Below, one piece after another: positions 35,381 through 44,067 of a stretch of DNA of 64,000 nucleotides. The notes under the pieces are model-generated. The model was given only the letters and a program-made list of their open reading frames with translations, was not told the DNA's origin and did no database searches. A program made the translations under genes and the position numbers. Location: positions 1-64,000 of the forward strand of contig NZ_DCLL01000053.1 in NCBI RefSeq assembly GCF_002321025.1. The letters run 5' to 3'. This DNA is from Acinetobacter lwoffii. Its GTDB lineage: Bacteria; Pseudomonadota; Gammaproteobacteria; Pseudomonadales; Moraxellaceae. Within the stretch, counting starts at the first letter, position 1. Every line of letters starts with the position of its first letter.

Positions 35381-37369
35381 ATGAGCTTCTTAGGTAAGTT
35401 AGGTCCAGATGCAATTCCTTACGATCCAATCGTATTGGCAACTGTTGCAATGATGATCTTAGGCGGTATCGCAGTTGTTGCTGGTATCACCTACTTCAAA
35501 AAATGGGGCTACCTGTGGAACGAATGGTTCACATCTGTAGACCATAAAAAAATCGGTATCATGTATATCTTCGTGTCGATTATCATGCTTGTGCGTGGTT
35601 TCGCCGATGCGATCATGATGCGTCTTCAGCAGTTCCTTGCAAAAGGTGGTGGTGAAGGTTACTTGCACCCAGAACACTATGACCAGATCTTTACCGCGCA
35701 CGGCGTGATCATGATCTTCTTCGTGGCAATGGGTCTTGTAGTTGGCTTAATGAACGTAGCTGTACCGCTTCAAATCGGTGCACGTGACGTTGCCTTCCCA
35801 TTATTAAACTCTCTGAGCTTCTGGCTGTTTGCTGGTGCTGCGGGTCTGATGATGGTGTCTCTGGCTCTTGGTGAGTTCGCTGCAACTGGTTGGATGGCTT
35901 ATCCTCCTCTATCTGGTATCGAATACTCTCCAGGTGTTGGTGTTGACTACTATATCTGGGCACTTCAGGTTTCAGGTCTAGGTACGCTTCTTACTGGTGT
36001 TAACTTCTTTGTTACCATCATCAAAATGCGTGCGCCTGGCATGAAGATGATGGATATGCCGATTTTCACCTGGACTTCGCTTGTAACAGTTGTGTTAATC
36101 GTTGCAACCTTCCCGGTGTTAACTGCAACACTTGCAATGCTGTCTCTTGACCGTTACTTCGGTTTCCACTTCTTCACAAATGACATGGGTGGTAGCCCAA
36201 TGTTGTACGTGAACTTGATTTGGACTTGGGGTCACCCAGAAGTTTATATCTTGGTATTACCAGCATTTGGTATTTACTCAGAAGTTGTTGCGACTTTCTC
36301 GCGCAAAGCATTGTTCGGCTACAAATCTATGGTGTACGCAACTGTAGCAATTGGTGTTCTTTCACTGGTTGTTTGGGTTCACCACTTCTTTACCATGGGT
36401 GCAGGTGCCAACGTTAACGCGTTCTTCGGTATCATGACCATGATTATTGCGATCCCGACTGGTGTAAAAATCTTCTCTTGGTTGTTCACCATGTACAAGG
36501 GTCGTATTGTTTTCACCACTCCAATGCTATGGACACTAGGCTTCCTGGTAACTTTCGGTATCGGTGGTTTAACAGGTGTATTGATGGCAGTTCCACCAGC
36601 GGACTTCCTAGTACACAACTCTTTATTCCTGATTGCTCACTTCCATAACGTAATTATTGGTGGTGTAGTATTTGCGATGTTCGCAGGTATCATCTTCTAC
36701 TGGCCGAAAATGTTCGGTTGGAGACTGAATGAGACTTGGGGTAAAGCAGCGTTCTGGTTCTGGTTCTTCGGTTTCTACTTTGCGTTCATGCCACTTTATA
36801 TCCTTGGTTTCATGGGTATGACACGTCGTTTGAATACATTTGACAACCCAGAATGGGACCCGTATGTAAATATCGCGATGTTCGGTGCAGTTCTGATTGC
36901 GCTTGGTATCGTATGTTTCGTTCTGCAAATCGTGGTTGGTTTCTTACAACGTGACCAACGTCTGGATTTGACTGGCGATCCATGGGATGGTCGTACCCTT
37001 GAATGGGCAACATCTTCTCCTGCTCCGTTCTATAACTTTGCTCATCTTCCAAAGATCAATGGTATTGATACTTTCTGGATCGAGAAAGAAAATGGTGTTG
37101 CGTATGCAAAACCAACGAAGTACGAAGATGTTCATATGCCAACTAACCGTGCTGCCGGTTTCGTTATCGCGATGTTCATCACTGTTATGGGCTTCGGTTT
37201 AATCTGGCACATCTGGTGGTTAGTAGTTGTTACGTTCATTGCTTCTATCATTAGCTTCATTGTGTCTTCTTTCACCAAGAAAGTGGATTACTATGTTCCA
37301 GCTGCTGAAGTTGAACGTATTGAAAACGAACGCTATGCGATTCTTGAAAAACACTTGAAGAAGGACTAA
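35381..37369 (+). CDS. cyoB: Cytochrome bo3 ubiquinol oxidase subunit I
   Basis: CyoB carries the low-spin haem b, the haem o3-CuB oxygen-reduction site and the proton channels. At 662 residues it matches E. coli CyoB (663). Signatures are IFTAHGVIMIFFVAMGLV (low-spin haem His), TWGHPEVYILVLPAFGIYSE (CuB His cross-linked to Tyr, K-channel Glu), VWVHHFFTMG (two CuB His), and HNSLFLIAHFHNVIIGG (haem His pair). About 15 TM helices are expected. The gene begins 3 nt after cyoA with AAGGAG overlapping its end, so expression is coupled. Codon use is that of a highly expressed gene. Confidence 0.98.
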   Translation: MSFLGKLGPDAIPYDPIVLATVAMMILGGIAVVAGITYFKKWGYLWNEWFTSVDHKKIGIMYIFVSIIMLVRGFADAIMMRLQQFLAKGGGEGYLHPEHYDQIFTAHGVIMIFFVAMGLVVGLMNVAVPLQIGARDVAFPLLNSLSFWLFAGAAGLMMVSLALGEFAATGWMAYPPLSGIEYSPGVGVDYYIWALQVSGLGTLLTGVNFFVTIIKMRAPGMKMMDMPIFTWTSLVTVVLIVATFPVLTATLAMLSLDRYFGFHFFTNDMGGSPMLYVNLIWTWGHPEVYILVLPAFGIYSEVVATFSRKALFGYKSMVYATVAIGVLSLVVWVHHFFTMGAGANVNAFFGIMTMIIAIPTGVKIFSWLFTMYKGRIVFTTPMLWTLGFLVTFGIGGLTGVLMAVPPADFLVHNSLFLIAHFHNVIIGGVVFAMFAGIIFYWPKMFGWRLNETWGKAAFWFWFFGFYFAFMPLYILGFMGMTRRLNTFDNPEWDPYVNIAMFGAVLIALGIVCFVLQIVVGFLQRDQRLDLTGDPWDGRTLEWATSSPAPFYNFAHLPKINGIDTFWIEKENGVAYAKPTKYEDVHMPTNRAAGFVIAMFITVMGFGLIWHIWWLVVVTFIASIISFIVSSFTKKVDYYVPAAEVERIENERYAILEKHLKKD

Positions 37370-37373
37370 GACA

Positions 37374-37994
37374 ATGGCTGAAGTACTTCATCACGATAAC
37401 CACGGACACGATGAGCATCATCATCACGATGATACTGACATCACCGTCTTTGGTTTCTGGACTTACTTGATGAGTGACCTTGTCCTGTTCGGTACACTCT
37501 TCATTGCGTTCGCTGTTTTGAGTAGCCACATTCCTGTGGGTACTCCAAGTGCGAGAGACCTGTTTGGCGACTCTTTAGGTTTCGTTCTTACTGAAACCTT
37601 CGCCCTCTTGATCTCTTCTGTAACCTTTGGTTTTGCAGTTCTTGCTGCATACAAAAAAGACGTTGCAAAAGTACTGACTTGGTTAGCGATTACTTGGGTA
37701 TTCGGTGCTATCTTCATCGGCATGGAACTATATGAGTTCAATCATTTAGTTCATGCGGGTCACGGTCCAAGCACAAGTGCGTTCTTATCTGCGTTCTTTA
37801 CTTTGGTAGGTACGCACGGTATTCACGTAACTTCTGGTCTGGTCTGGATGATCGTGCTTATGGTTCAAATCAAGAAATATGGTTTGACTCTTGCAAACAC
37901 GCGTCGTCTAGCTTGCCTAAGCTTGTTCTGGCACTTCCTTGATATCGTTTGGATCTGTGTATTCAGCGTAGTTTACTTGATGGGAGTTCTGTAA
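37374..37994 (+). CDS. cyoC: Cytochrome bo3 ubiquinol oxidase subunit III
   Basis: CyoC is the third membrane subunit of the oxidase and stabilises the core. The 206 residues include a striking His/Asp-rich N-terminus (HHDNHGHDEHHHHDDTDIT), followed by five TM helices. FGFWTYLMSDLVLFGTLFIA and GTHGIHVTSGLVWMIVLM are typical subunit III segments. The His cluster is species-variable and might bind metal. It starts 4 nt after cyoB, and its stop overlaps cyoD by one base. Confidence 0.96.
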   Translation: MAEVLHHDNHGHDEHHHHDDTDITVFGFWTYLMSDLVLFGTLFIAFAVLSSHIPVGTPSARDLFGDSLGFVLTETFALLISSVTFGFAVLAAYKKDVAKVLTWLAITWVFGAIFIGMELYEFNHLVHAGHGPSTSAFLSAFFTLVGTHGIHVTSGLVWMIVLMVQIKKYGLTLANTRRLACLSLFWHFLDIVWICVFSVVYLMGVL

Positions 37995-38320
37995 TGAGTC
38001 ACGATCATAACGCTGCTGGCGAATCACACGGTAACGTTAAGCAATATACTGTTGGCTTCATCCTTTCTGTCATTCTTACCGTAATTCCATTCGGTATGGT
38101 GATGGCAGGCGGTTTTGGCCGTGGTATCTTGATTACTGTCATCGCGATTACTGCGGTTGCTCAGATTCTTGTGCAGTTAATTTACTTCCTGCATATGAAC
38201 TCTTCTTCAGAGCAACGCTGGAACGTGATTGCATTCGTGTATACCATCTTAACTATCGCTATTCTTTTAGTGGGTTCTGTATGGATCATGAATTACCTAC
38301 ACTACAACATGATGATCTAA
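37994..38320 (+). CDS. cyoD: Cytochrome bo3 ubiquinol oxidase subunit IV
   Basis: CyoD is the small fourth subunit, needed for assembly of the CuB site. I start at ATG 37994 (TAATG overlap with cyoC), giving 108 residues, close to E. coli CyoD (109). A longer frame from 37949 runs back into cyoC and is rejected. The protein has a His-containing polar N-terminus (MSHDHNAAGESHG) and three TM helices. Confidence 0.95.
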   Translation: MSHDHNAAGESHGNVKQYTVGFILSVILTVIPFGMVMAGGFGRGILITVIAITAVAQILVQLIYFLHMNSSSEQRWNVIAFVYTILTIAILLVGSVWIMNYLHYNMMI

Positions 38321-38330
38321 ACTGGTCGTC

Positions 38331-39209
38331 ATGCTGAAAAAGTATTTATTCCTGACTAAGCCAGGAATTCTCTTCGGTAACTTTGTTACCACTTTGGGTG
38401 GCTACTTCGTAGCCACTCAAGGTTCTGTAGATTTCCTTCTCCTGCTTATTACCCTTCTCGGTACTACGCTTGTCGTAGCATCAGGATGTGTGGTCAACAA
38501 CGTGATTGACCAGGACATCGACCAAAAAATGCAGCGCACCCAAAACCGTGCTCTGGTCACCAAAACCATTTCCGAACCTGTTGCCCTGGCCTTTGCTCTG
38601 GTATTAGGCATCGTTGGTTTTAGTCTTTTATGGTTCTGGGTAAATGCGTACGCTTTCTTATTCGCGGTGATTGGTTTTGTCGTATATGTTGGTTTCTACA
38701 GCCTATGGACAAAACGAACCACAATTCATCAGACTGTTGTAGGCAGTATTTCTGGTGCAGCTCCGCCTGTCATTGGTTATACCGCAGTAGCCAATCAATT
38801 TGACCTCGGTGCGTTACTGATCTTTTTAGGTTATGCGCTATGGCAAATGCCTCACTCATGGGCGATTGCGATTTACCGCTTTGATGATTACAAAAATGCA
38901 GGCATTCCGATTTTGCCTGTAGCGCGTTCGATTCATCGTACCAAGATTGAATCACTGGTTTATGTGGTGTTATTCACGCTGACCATGAATGCGTTATTTG
39001 TCTTTGGTTATGCCAACTGGTTCTATGCAGTGATTTTAAACTTACTGTGCATTTACTGGTTATATATCGGTGTCATTGGATTTAAAGCTGAAAATGATCA
39101 ACTTTGGGCAAAGAAATATTTCTTGTTCTCGGTGATCCTGATTACTGTCATCAGTATTATCTTTAGCTTTACCTCAACTGCGCCATCTACACAGATTGTG
39201 TTTTTTTAA
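38331..39209 (+). CDS. cyoE: Protohaem IX farnesyltransferase (haem o synthase)
   Basis: CyoE attaches a farnesyl group to haem b to make haem o, the cofactor of CyoB. It is a 292-residue UbiA-superfamily prenyltransferase with about nine TM helices. The Asp-rich prenyl-diphosphate motif is NNVIDQDIDQKMQRTQNR, and a second conserved segment is ALWQMPHSWAIAIYRFDDYK. It is 10 nt after cyoD and the last gene of cyoABCDE; the terminator stem begins at its stop codon. Confidence 0.97.
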   Translation: MLKKYLFLTKPGILFGNFVTTLGGYFVATQGSVDFLLLLITLLGTTLVVASGCVVNNVIDQDIDQKMQRTQNRALVTKTISEPVALAFALVLGIVGFSLLWFWVNAYAFLFAVIGFVVYVGFYSLWTKRTTIHQTVVGSISGAAPPVIGYTAVANQFDLGALLIFLGYALWQMPHSWAIAIYRFDDYKNAGIPILPVARSIHRTKIESLVYVVLFTLTMNALFVFGYANWFYAVILNLLCIYWLYIGVIGFKAENDQLWAKKYFLFSVILITVISIIFSFTSTAPSTQIVFF

Positions 39210-39239
39210 AAAGATAGAGTTAGTCTCTATCTTTTTTTA
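39208..39239 (+). terminator. Terminator of the cyo operon
   Basis: AAAAAGATAGAG and CTCTATCTTTTT form a 12-bp stem with a TTAGT loop and T tract; the stem starts inside the cyoE stop codon. Confidence 0.9.
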
Positions 39240-39523
39240 TTTTGATTTTCCTATCCCCCATTCCAAGTATCTGTAGAGCAGAATCAAAATCTCTGCTTTA
39301 GAACCTCCCTCTCTTTTCTTATCTCTGATAAATTTACCGTTTTTTGGTTTTAGCCTGACATTGATAATGTGTATGCAGATTTTAAGTTAGAGAAAGCCAC
39401 TTGATATTCTCAATAGTACATTTGCTGAATTTAAGCAGTCGAACCCTGCTGTTTTAAAGTTAATGTGGTTTTCTATTAAAAGATCTGACTATAGATATAA
39501 TTTCGCAAAAATGTCTTATTTGG
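39240..39523. other. Intergenic region before the rpsF promoter
   Basis: About 280 bp of AT-rich sequence between the cyo terminator and the rpsF promoter. No ORF with a ribosome binding site was found. Confidence 0.4.
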
Positions 39524-39552
39524 TTGAAATTATCCCTAAAGATCACTACAAT
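39524..39552 (+). promoter_or_regulatory. Sigma-70 promoter of rpsF-rpsR-rplI
   Basis: TTGAAA (39524-39529) and TACAAT (39547-39552) are separated by exactly 17 bp. Transcription should begin near 39559, leaving a leader of about 87 nt. Confidence 0.75.
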
Positions 39553-39558
39553 TCCCCC

Positions 39559-39645
39559 TTCGCAAACACTGCGACACAACTTTGGTTGTGACTCCTTGCT
39601 TCAATTTACTTAAATTGGGGCTGTCCAAACCGTAAGGAGCTGACA
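39559..39645 (+). promoter_or_regulatory. rpsF leader, candidate S6:S18 autoregulatory RNA
   Basis: The leader has two small hairpins (CACAAC with GTTGTG at 39575-39590; CAATTT with AAATTG at 39602-39617), then a CCG trinucleotide immediately before the AAGGAG ribosome binding site. In other bacteria an S6:S18 complex represses this operon by binding a CCG-containing leader structure. The match here is by layout only. Confidence 0.45.
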
Positions 39646-40032
39646 ATGCGTCATTACGAAATCGTACTTTTAGTACACCCTGATCAAAGCGATCAAGTAG
39701 TTGGTATGGTAGAACGTTACCTAACTCACATCAAAGAAGCTGAAGGTCAAATTCACCGTCTTGAAGACTGGGGCCGTCGTCAATTGGCTTACCCAATCAA
39801 CAAGATCCACAAAGCTCACTACATTCTTATGAATGTTGAGTGTGGTCAAACTACTCTTGATGAGCTTGAAGAATTGTTCCGTTATAACGACGCAATCATT
39901 CGTAGCCTTATCATCCGTCGTGAAAACGCTATCACTGAAGAGTCATTATTGGCGAAAAGTGCTGAAGAAAAACGTGCGCGTAAAGCTCAACGTGAAGAAG
40001 CACAACACGCTCAAGACTCTGCTGAAGCTTAA
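39646..40032 (+). CDS. rpsF: 30S ribosomal protein S6
   Basis: S6 binds S18 in the platform of the small subunit. The 128-residue protein begins MRHYEIVLLVHPDQSDQV and contains RLEDWGRRQLAYPINKIHKA, both diagnostic. The acidic/basic C-terminal tail (AEEKRARKAQREEAQHAQDS) is the part that receives poly-Glu additions by RimK in E. coli; there is no terminal Glu-Glu here. AAGGAG precedes the ATG by 6 nt. First gene of the ribosomal operon. Confidence 0.98.
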   Translation: MRHYEIVLLVHPDQSDQVVGMVERYLTHIKEAEGQIHRLEDWGRRQLAYPINKIHKAHYILMNVECGQTTLDELEELFRYNDAIIRSLIIRRENAITEESLLAKSAEEKRARKAQREEAQHAQDSAEA

Positions 40033-40044
40033 GGAGAACATAAC

Positions 40045-40272
40045 ATGGCACGTTTTTACCGTCGTCGCAAGTTCTGCCGCTTTACAGCTGAGAACGTTAC
40101 GTACATCGACTACAAAGATATCGACACTTTAAAACAGTACATCACTGAAAACGGCAAAATTGTTCCTAGCCGTATTACAGGTACTAAAGCTCGTTACCAA
40201 CGTCAATTAGCGTTAGCTATCAAACAAGCTCGCTACTTGTCTTTGATCCCTTACACTGACAATCATAAGTGA
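40045..40272 (+). CDS. rpsR: 30S ribosomal protein S18
   Basis: 75-residue S18: MARFYRRRKFCRFTAENVTY start, then the S6/RNA-binding core KIVPSRITGTKARYQRQLAL. AAGGAG lies 6 nt upstream. It directly follows rpsF with no priB gene between them, unlike enterobacteria. Confidence 0.98.
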   Translation: MARFYRRRKFCRFTAENVTYIDYKDIDTLKQYITENGKIVPSRITGTKARYQRQLALAIKQARYLSLIPYTDNHK

Positions 40273-40281
40273 GGTTGAGCT

Positions 40282-40728
40282 GTGGATATTATCTTATTAC
40301 AACGCATTAAAAACCTAGGTAAACTAGGCGATAAAGTTTCAGTTAAAGCTGGTTACGGCCGTAACTTCCTTATCCCTCAAGGTAAGGCTGTTGCTGCAAC
40401 TGAAGCAAACACTGCTGCTTTTGAAGCTCGTCGTGCTGAACTTGAGAAAGAAGAAGCTGCTATCTTGGCTGCTGCTCAAGCACGTGCTGACCAATTGAAC
40501 GAAGTGAACATCGTTATCACTGCGAAAGCTGGTGATGAAGGTAAACTATTCGGTTCTATCGGTACTCGTGACATCGCTGACGCGTTGACAAATGCTGGTC
40601 TAGAAGTAGACCGTGCTGAAGTACGTCTTCCAAATGGCGCGCTTCGTCACACTGGCGAATTTAACATCGCAATCCAATTGCACCATGATGTTACTGCAGA
40701 AGTTCTAGTTACTATCGTAGCTGAGTAA
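40282..40728 (+). CDS. rplI: 50S ribosomal protein L9
   Basis: L9 binds 23S rRNA near the L1 stalk and helps keep reading frame. The 148-residue protein has the N-terminal rRNA-binding domain (MDIILLQRIKNLGKLGDKVS; GYGRNFLIPQGKA), the long connecting helix (about 42-75) and the C-terminal domain (GKLFGSIGTRDIADAL). The start is GTG at 40282, preceded by GAGG. Last gene of the rpsF operon. Confidence 0.98.
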   Translation: MDIILLQRIKNLGKLGDKVSVKAGYGRNFLIPQGKAVAATEANTAAFEARRAELEKEEAAILAAAQARADQLNEVNIVITAKAGDEGKLFGSIGTRDIADALTNAGLEVDRAEVRLPNGALRHTGEFNIAIQLHHDVTAEVLVTIVAE

Positions 40729-40738
40729 TTTCTCGCCT

Positions 40739-40771
40739 CAAAAAGAGCATGCGAAAGCATGCTCTTTTTTT
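40739..40771 (+). terminator. Terminator of the rpsF-rpsR-rplI operon
   Basis: AAAAGAGCATGC and GCATGCTCTTTT form a 12-bp stem with a GAAA tetraloop and T run. Confidence 0.92.
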
Positions 40772-40944
40772 ATCTCTAAAAAATATAATCTAGCCAACAC
40801 TGTCAAATTCATTTTATTATTCGTGTTTACAAAAAATTGCACTTCGCATTTTTGATCAGAGCGCGTATCATTTCATTTCGTCGTGAATAAACGCTATTCA
40901 TCTCCGACGATATTTAACCATTGTATTTAAAATCAGGGATTTAT

Positions 40945-42387
40945 ATGTCACAGGCGAATGCCAGCAAAAAGGTAGCTCCTGCTAAACCAGAAATTGTTAC
41001 TGAAAATAGCAATCTCAAGGAGTTCCGTACTCCGCCACACAATTTAGCAATTGAACAGGCTGTACTTGCTGCCCTTATGACTGTGGCTGAATCTTTTGAG
41101 CAGGTCGGTGATGTACTGACCGAAAATGATTTCTATGCCACCCGACATAAATATATCTTCCGTGCCATTGAGCAACTCTCTAAAGAAAACTCGCCTTATG
41201 ATGCGGTTCTGGTGCATGACTGGCTCATCAAACAAAACTTGCTCGATGCAATTGGTGGCGAAGAGTATCTGATGCAGTTAATGGCAGATTCGCCATCGAG
41301 TTTCTATAACCTGGAAACTTATGCAGGCAAAATTAAAGAATTCTCTACCCTGCGTAGTATGATTAAAGTCAGCTCTGAAATTTTACAAAATGCCTATGAC
41401 ACCAAAGGCCGTACTGTCAGTGAAATTCTGGATCTGGCTGAGACGAATATTTTCTCAATTGCTGAACAGCATAATAACAATGCCAAAGCGCAAGGGCCTA
41501 AGCCGATCAACTCGGTGGTCGCGGACGTATTCGACAAATTAAATGAACTGTCGCAAATGGAAGGCAGCATTACCGGTTTAACCACTGGTTTTGTGGAACT
41601 GGATAACAAAACTTCCGGCATGCAATCCGGCGACCTGATTATTGTTGCGGCGCGTCCATCCATGGGTAAAACCACCTTTGCCATGAATCTGGTCGAAAGT
41701 GTTTTATTCAATAACAACCTGCCTGCTCTGGTCTATTCAATGGAGATGCCAGCCGACTCGATCGCCATGCGTTTGATTTCCTCATTTGGTCGCGTGCATC
41801 AGGGGCATTTACGTTCTGGTAAAATGGACAGTGATGAATGGTCAAAAGTCACCAGTACCATTGTGCATTTACAAGAAAAAAATCTGTATATCGATGATTC
41901 TTCTGCGCTGCCACCAACAGAATTACGTGCCCGTGCACGTCGTATTGCCAAAATGCATGGTGGAAAGCTGGGCTGTATCATGGTCGATTACTTGCAGCTG
42001 ATGAAAGTACCCGGTATGGGCGATAACCGTGTCGGCGAGATCTCGGAAATCTCCCGAAGCTTAAAAGCTTTAGCGAAGGAAATGCAATGTCCGGTAATTG
42101 CCCTGTCACAGCTCAACCGATCGCTGGAAAACCGTCCAAACAAACGTCCGGTGATGTCCGACTTGCGTGAATCCGGTGCGATTGAGCAGGATGCCGACTT
42201 GATCATGTTTATTTACCGGGATGAGGTTTATAACAAGGAATCCAAGGAAGCTGGCACCGCCGAAATTATTATCGGTAAACAACGTAATGGCCCGATTGGT
42301 ACCGTGCGTCTGGCATTCGAAGGTCAATATACCCGCTTTAGTAATCTCTCACCTGAGTTCTATGCTCAGTATGATGACGAAGAGTAA
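40945..42387 (+). CDS. dnaB: Replicative DNA helicase DnaB
   Basis: DnaB is the hexameric 5'-3' helicase of the replication fork. I begin at ATG 40945 (480 residues), preceded by AGGG; a frame from 40921 lacks a ribosome binding site. The N-terminal domain (FRTPPHNLAIEQAVLAALMT) is followed by the linker helix and the RecA-like ATPase. The ATPase has Walker A ARPSMGKTTFAMNL, Walker B CIMVDYLQLM, the DNA-binding loop VIALSQLNRSLENRPNKRP and SDLRESGAIEQDADLI. No intein interrupts it. alr follows 49 nt downstream and may be cotranscribed. Confidence 0.97.
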   Translation: MSQANASKKVAPAKPEIVTENSNLKEFRTPPHNLAIEQAVLAALMTVAESFEQVGDVLTENDFYATRHKYIFRAIEQLSKENSPYDAVLVHDWLIKQNLLDAIGGEEYLMQLMADSPSSFYNLETYAGKIKEFSTLRSMIKVSSEILQNAYDTKGRTVSEILDLAETNIFSIAEQHNNNAKAQGPKPINSVVADVFDKLNELSQMEGSITGLTTGFVELDNKTSGMQSGDLIIVAARPSMGKTTFAMNLVESVLFNNNLPALVYSMEMPADSIAMRLISSFGRVHQGHLRSGKMDSDEWSKVTSTIVHLQEKNLYIDDSSALPPTELRARARRIAKMHGGKLGCIMVDYLQLMKVPGMGDNRVGEISEISRSLKALAKEMQCPVIALSQLNRSLENRPNKRPVMSDLRESGAIEQDADLIMFIYRDEVYNKESKEAGTAEIIIGKQRNGPIGTVRLAFEGQYTRFSNLSPEFYAQYDDEE

Positions 42388-42436
42388 TCAGGCTCTCGTC
42401 ATCACATTTCCATCGTCCCTCTAGGAGTAATTTAGG

Positions 42437-43507
42437 GTGCGTCAAGCTACAGTTTATATTGACAGCGCTGCGCTGCAATATAATTTAAACCGTGTCAAAC
42501 AACTTGCCCCAACCGCGAAAATCGTCAGCATGGTGAAAGCCAATGCTTATGGACACGGAGTTAAAGACTGCTTAGCAGCCTTAAGCGAAACCGATGCCTT
42601 TGGTGTTGCCTGTCTGCAAGAAGCCCTGGAAATTCGTGAATTAGGTTATTTACAGCCGATCACGCTTATCGAAGGTGTTTTTTCACCAGATGAGATGCCA
42701 ATCGTAATTGAACAAAATATTGAAGTCATTGTGCATCAACAGGCACAAGTCGACTGGTTAATTGCACATAAAGATGCCTATATCGCCAAAGAACTTAAAG
42801 TCTGGGTCAAACTGAACAGCGGCATGAACCGCCTGGGCTTTAAGATTGAAGCGATCAAAGACGTAATTTATACGCTAAAAGCCGCAGGCTTTACTTGCGT
42901 GCTTGCCATGCATTTTGCCAATGCCGATGCTGAGCATCCACTGAATGATGAACAAATCCGTCAATTCTTGGAAATTAAAAATGACTGCGCGCCAATTTTA
43001 GCTTCTTGCTGTAACTCGGCTGCAATCTATAAATATCCAGAATTGCATTTTGACTATGTCCGTCCCGGAATCATGCTCTATGGCGCGACGCCTTTTGCAG
43101 ACCGGGATGTACATGACCTAGATTTAAAACCGGTCATGACGTTTACAGCTGAAATTATTGCCTTGAATGATATTCAAGCGGGTGAGCATGTCGGTTATGG
43201 TTCGACGTTCACCGTAGACCAAAACATGACTTTGGCCATTGTTTCAATTGGCTATGGTGACGGTTATCCTCGCGCTTTCCCTAAACAGAACTATGTCGCA
43301 ATCAATGGTCAGCAAACTCGCGTGATTGGCCGGGTTGCCATGGATATGATTGCCATTGATGTGACAGGACTAGATGTGCAATTAGGTACAGAAGTCGAAC
43401 TTTGGGGTAAAACCCGTCTAGTGGATGATGTAGCGACAGCCAATGGCACGATTGGTTATGAACTATTATGCCGACTGAGCAATCGTCCACTACGCAAAGT
43501 AGTTTGA
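42437..43507 (+). CDS. alr: Alanine racemase
   Basis: Alr is a PLP enzyme making D-alanine for peptidoglycan. The 356-residue protein has the PLP Lys at K34 (VSMVKANAYGHGV), the conserved KLNSGMNRLGF and CCNSAA regions, and the second catalytic base Tyr in HVGYGSTFT; DMIAIDVT is also typical. The start is GTG at 42437 with AGGAG 10 nt upstream. A terminator closes the unit. Confidence 0.96.
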   Translation: MRQATVYIDSAALQYNLNRVKQLAPTAKIVSMVKANAYGHGVKDCLAALSETDAFGVACLQEALEIRELGYLQPITLIEGVFSPDEMPIVIEQNIEVIVHQQAQVDWLIAHKDAYIAKELKVWVKLNSGMNRLGFKIEAIKDVIYTLKAAGFTCVLAMHFANADAEHPLNDEQIRQFLEIKNDCAPILASCCNSAAIYKYPELHFDYVRPGIMLYGATPFADRDVHDLDLKPVMTFTAEIIALNDIQAGEHVGYGSTFTVDQNMTLAIVSIGYGDGYPRAFPKQNYVAINGQQTRVIGRVAMDMIAIDVTGLDVQLGTEVELWGKTRLVDDVATANGTIGYELLCRLSNRPLRKVV

Positions 43508-43523
43508 TCTAATCTTAAGAGTT

Positions 43524-43553
43524 AAAAAAGCCCAATCTATGTTGGGCTTTTTC
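43524..43553. terminator. Bidirectional terminator between alr and the BLUF gene
   Basis: AAAAAAGCCCAA and TTGGGCTTTTTC pair around 6 nt with T runs on both strands. It serves alr and the convergent BLUF gene. Confidence 0.88.
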
Positions 43554-43554
43554 T

Positions 43555-43986
43555 TTAGGCTGACTTTTGTTCCTCGCCCTGCTCTATGCATAATTGCATT
43601 AATAAGGCATCGACATGAGTTTGCTGAAAGGCAAAAGGATTAAAGTCATCAAATCCCATTTCCCGACAGAATTGTTGGATCTGACTACGTTTGGAAATAT
43701 ATTTCATGGACCAGTCCGGGAAACTTGGATATTCAATTTCCTTGGTTTCAAATAGTTTAATGTCCTGATGGCGAGGATCTTTATTCAGTCGCTCCACCAG
43801 CAGACTTTTTAAAGTGGGACATTCACCTTCCAGACATTGAAAAAAATGACCATCTGCGAAATAAAGTACACCTGTCACTTGATGCTGGTAATTAAAATCA
43901 CGGGCTTCTTTCAAAATATTCGCTAAATCTTCAAGCAAATCAGTTTTGGGAGAAGTACTTTTACTGGCGTAACCAAATTGGTACAT
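43555..43986 (-). CDS. BLUF-domain blue-light sensor (BlsA-like)
   Basis: BLUF domains bind FAD and signal blue light through a hydrogen-bond switch. All key residues are in register: Y6 (FGYASKS), N32 (FNYQHQVTGVLYF), Q50 (HFFQCLEG), W92 and M94 (FPDWSMKYI). At 143 residues it is a short BLUF protein with only a helical C-terminal cap and no output domain, so it probably acts by protein-protein contact, as BlsA does in A. baumannii. It lies 81 nt downstream of the Anbu gene on the same strand with no terminator seen between. A perfect 8-bp inverted repeat covers its ribosome binding site. Confidence 0.92.
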   Translation of the reverse strand: MYQFGYASKSTSPKTDLLEDLANILKEARDFNYQHQVTGVLYFADGHFFQCLEGECPTLKSLLVERLNKDPRHQDIKLFETKEIEYPSFPDWSMKYISKRSQIQQFCREMGFDDFNPFAFQQTHVDALLMQLCIEQGEEQKSA

Positions 43987-43990
43987 GCGC

Positions 43991-44031
43991 TAACTTCTCT
44001 ATTTTTATTATGCTGGACTGCATAGAAGTTA
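43991..44031 (-). promoter_or_regulatory. Inverted repeat masking the BLUF ribosome binding site
   Basis: In the mRNA, TAACTTCT (44024-44031) is complementary to AGAAGTTA (43991-43998), which contains the likely Shine-Dalgarno element 5-12 nt before the ATG. A second inner stem ATGC/GCAT stacks on it. Closing this hairpin would block initiation; a thermosensor or ligand-free attenuator is possible. Function is inferred. Confidence 0.5.
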
Positions 44032-44067
44032 ATACTGTACGCGAAAAGCCTGAATCACGATAGGTTT

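Noticed and set aside
37949..37993. Upstream start of cyoD inside cyoC
   Set aside because: Homologues begin at the Met at 37994, which overlaps the cyoC stop in the standard TAATG coupling.
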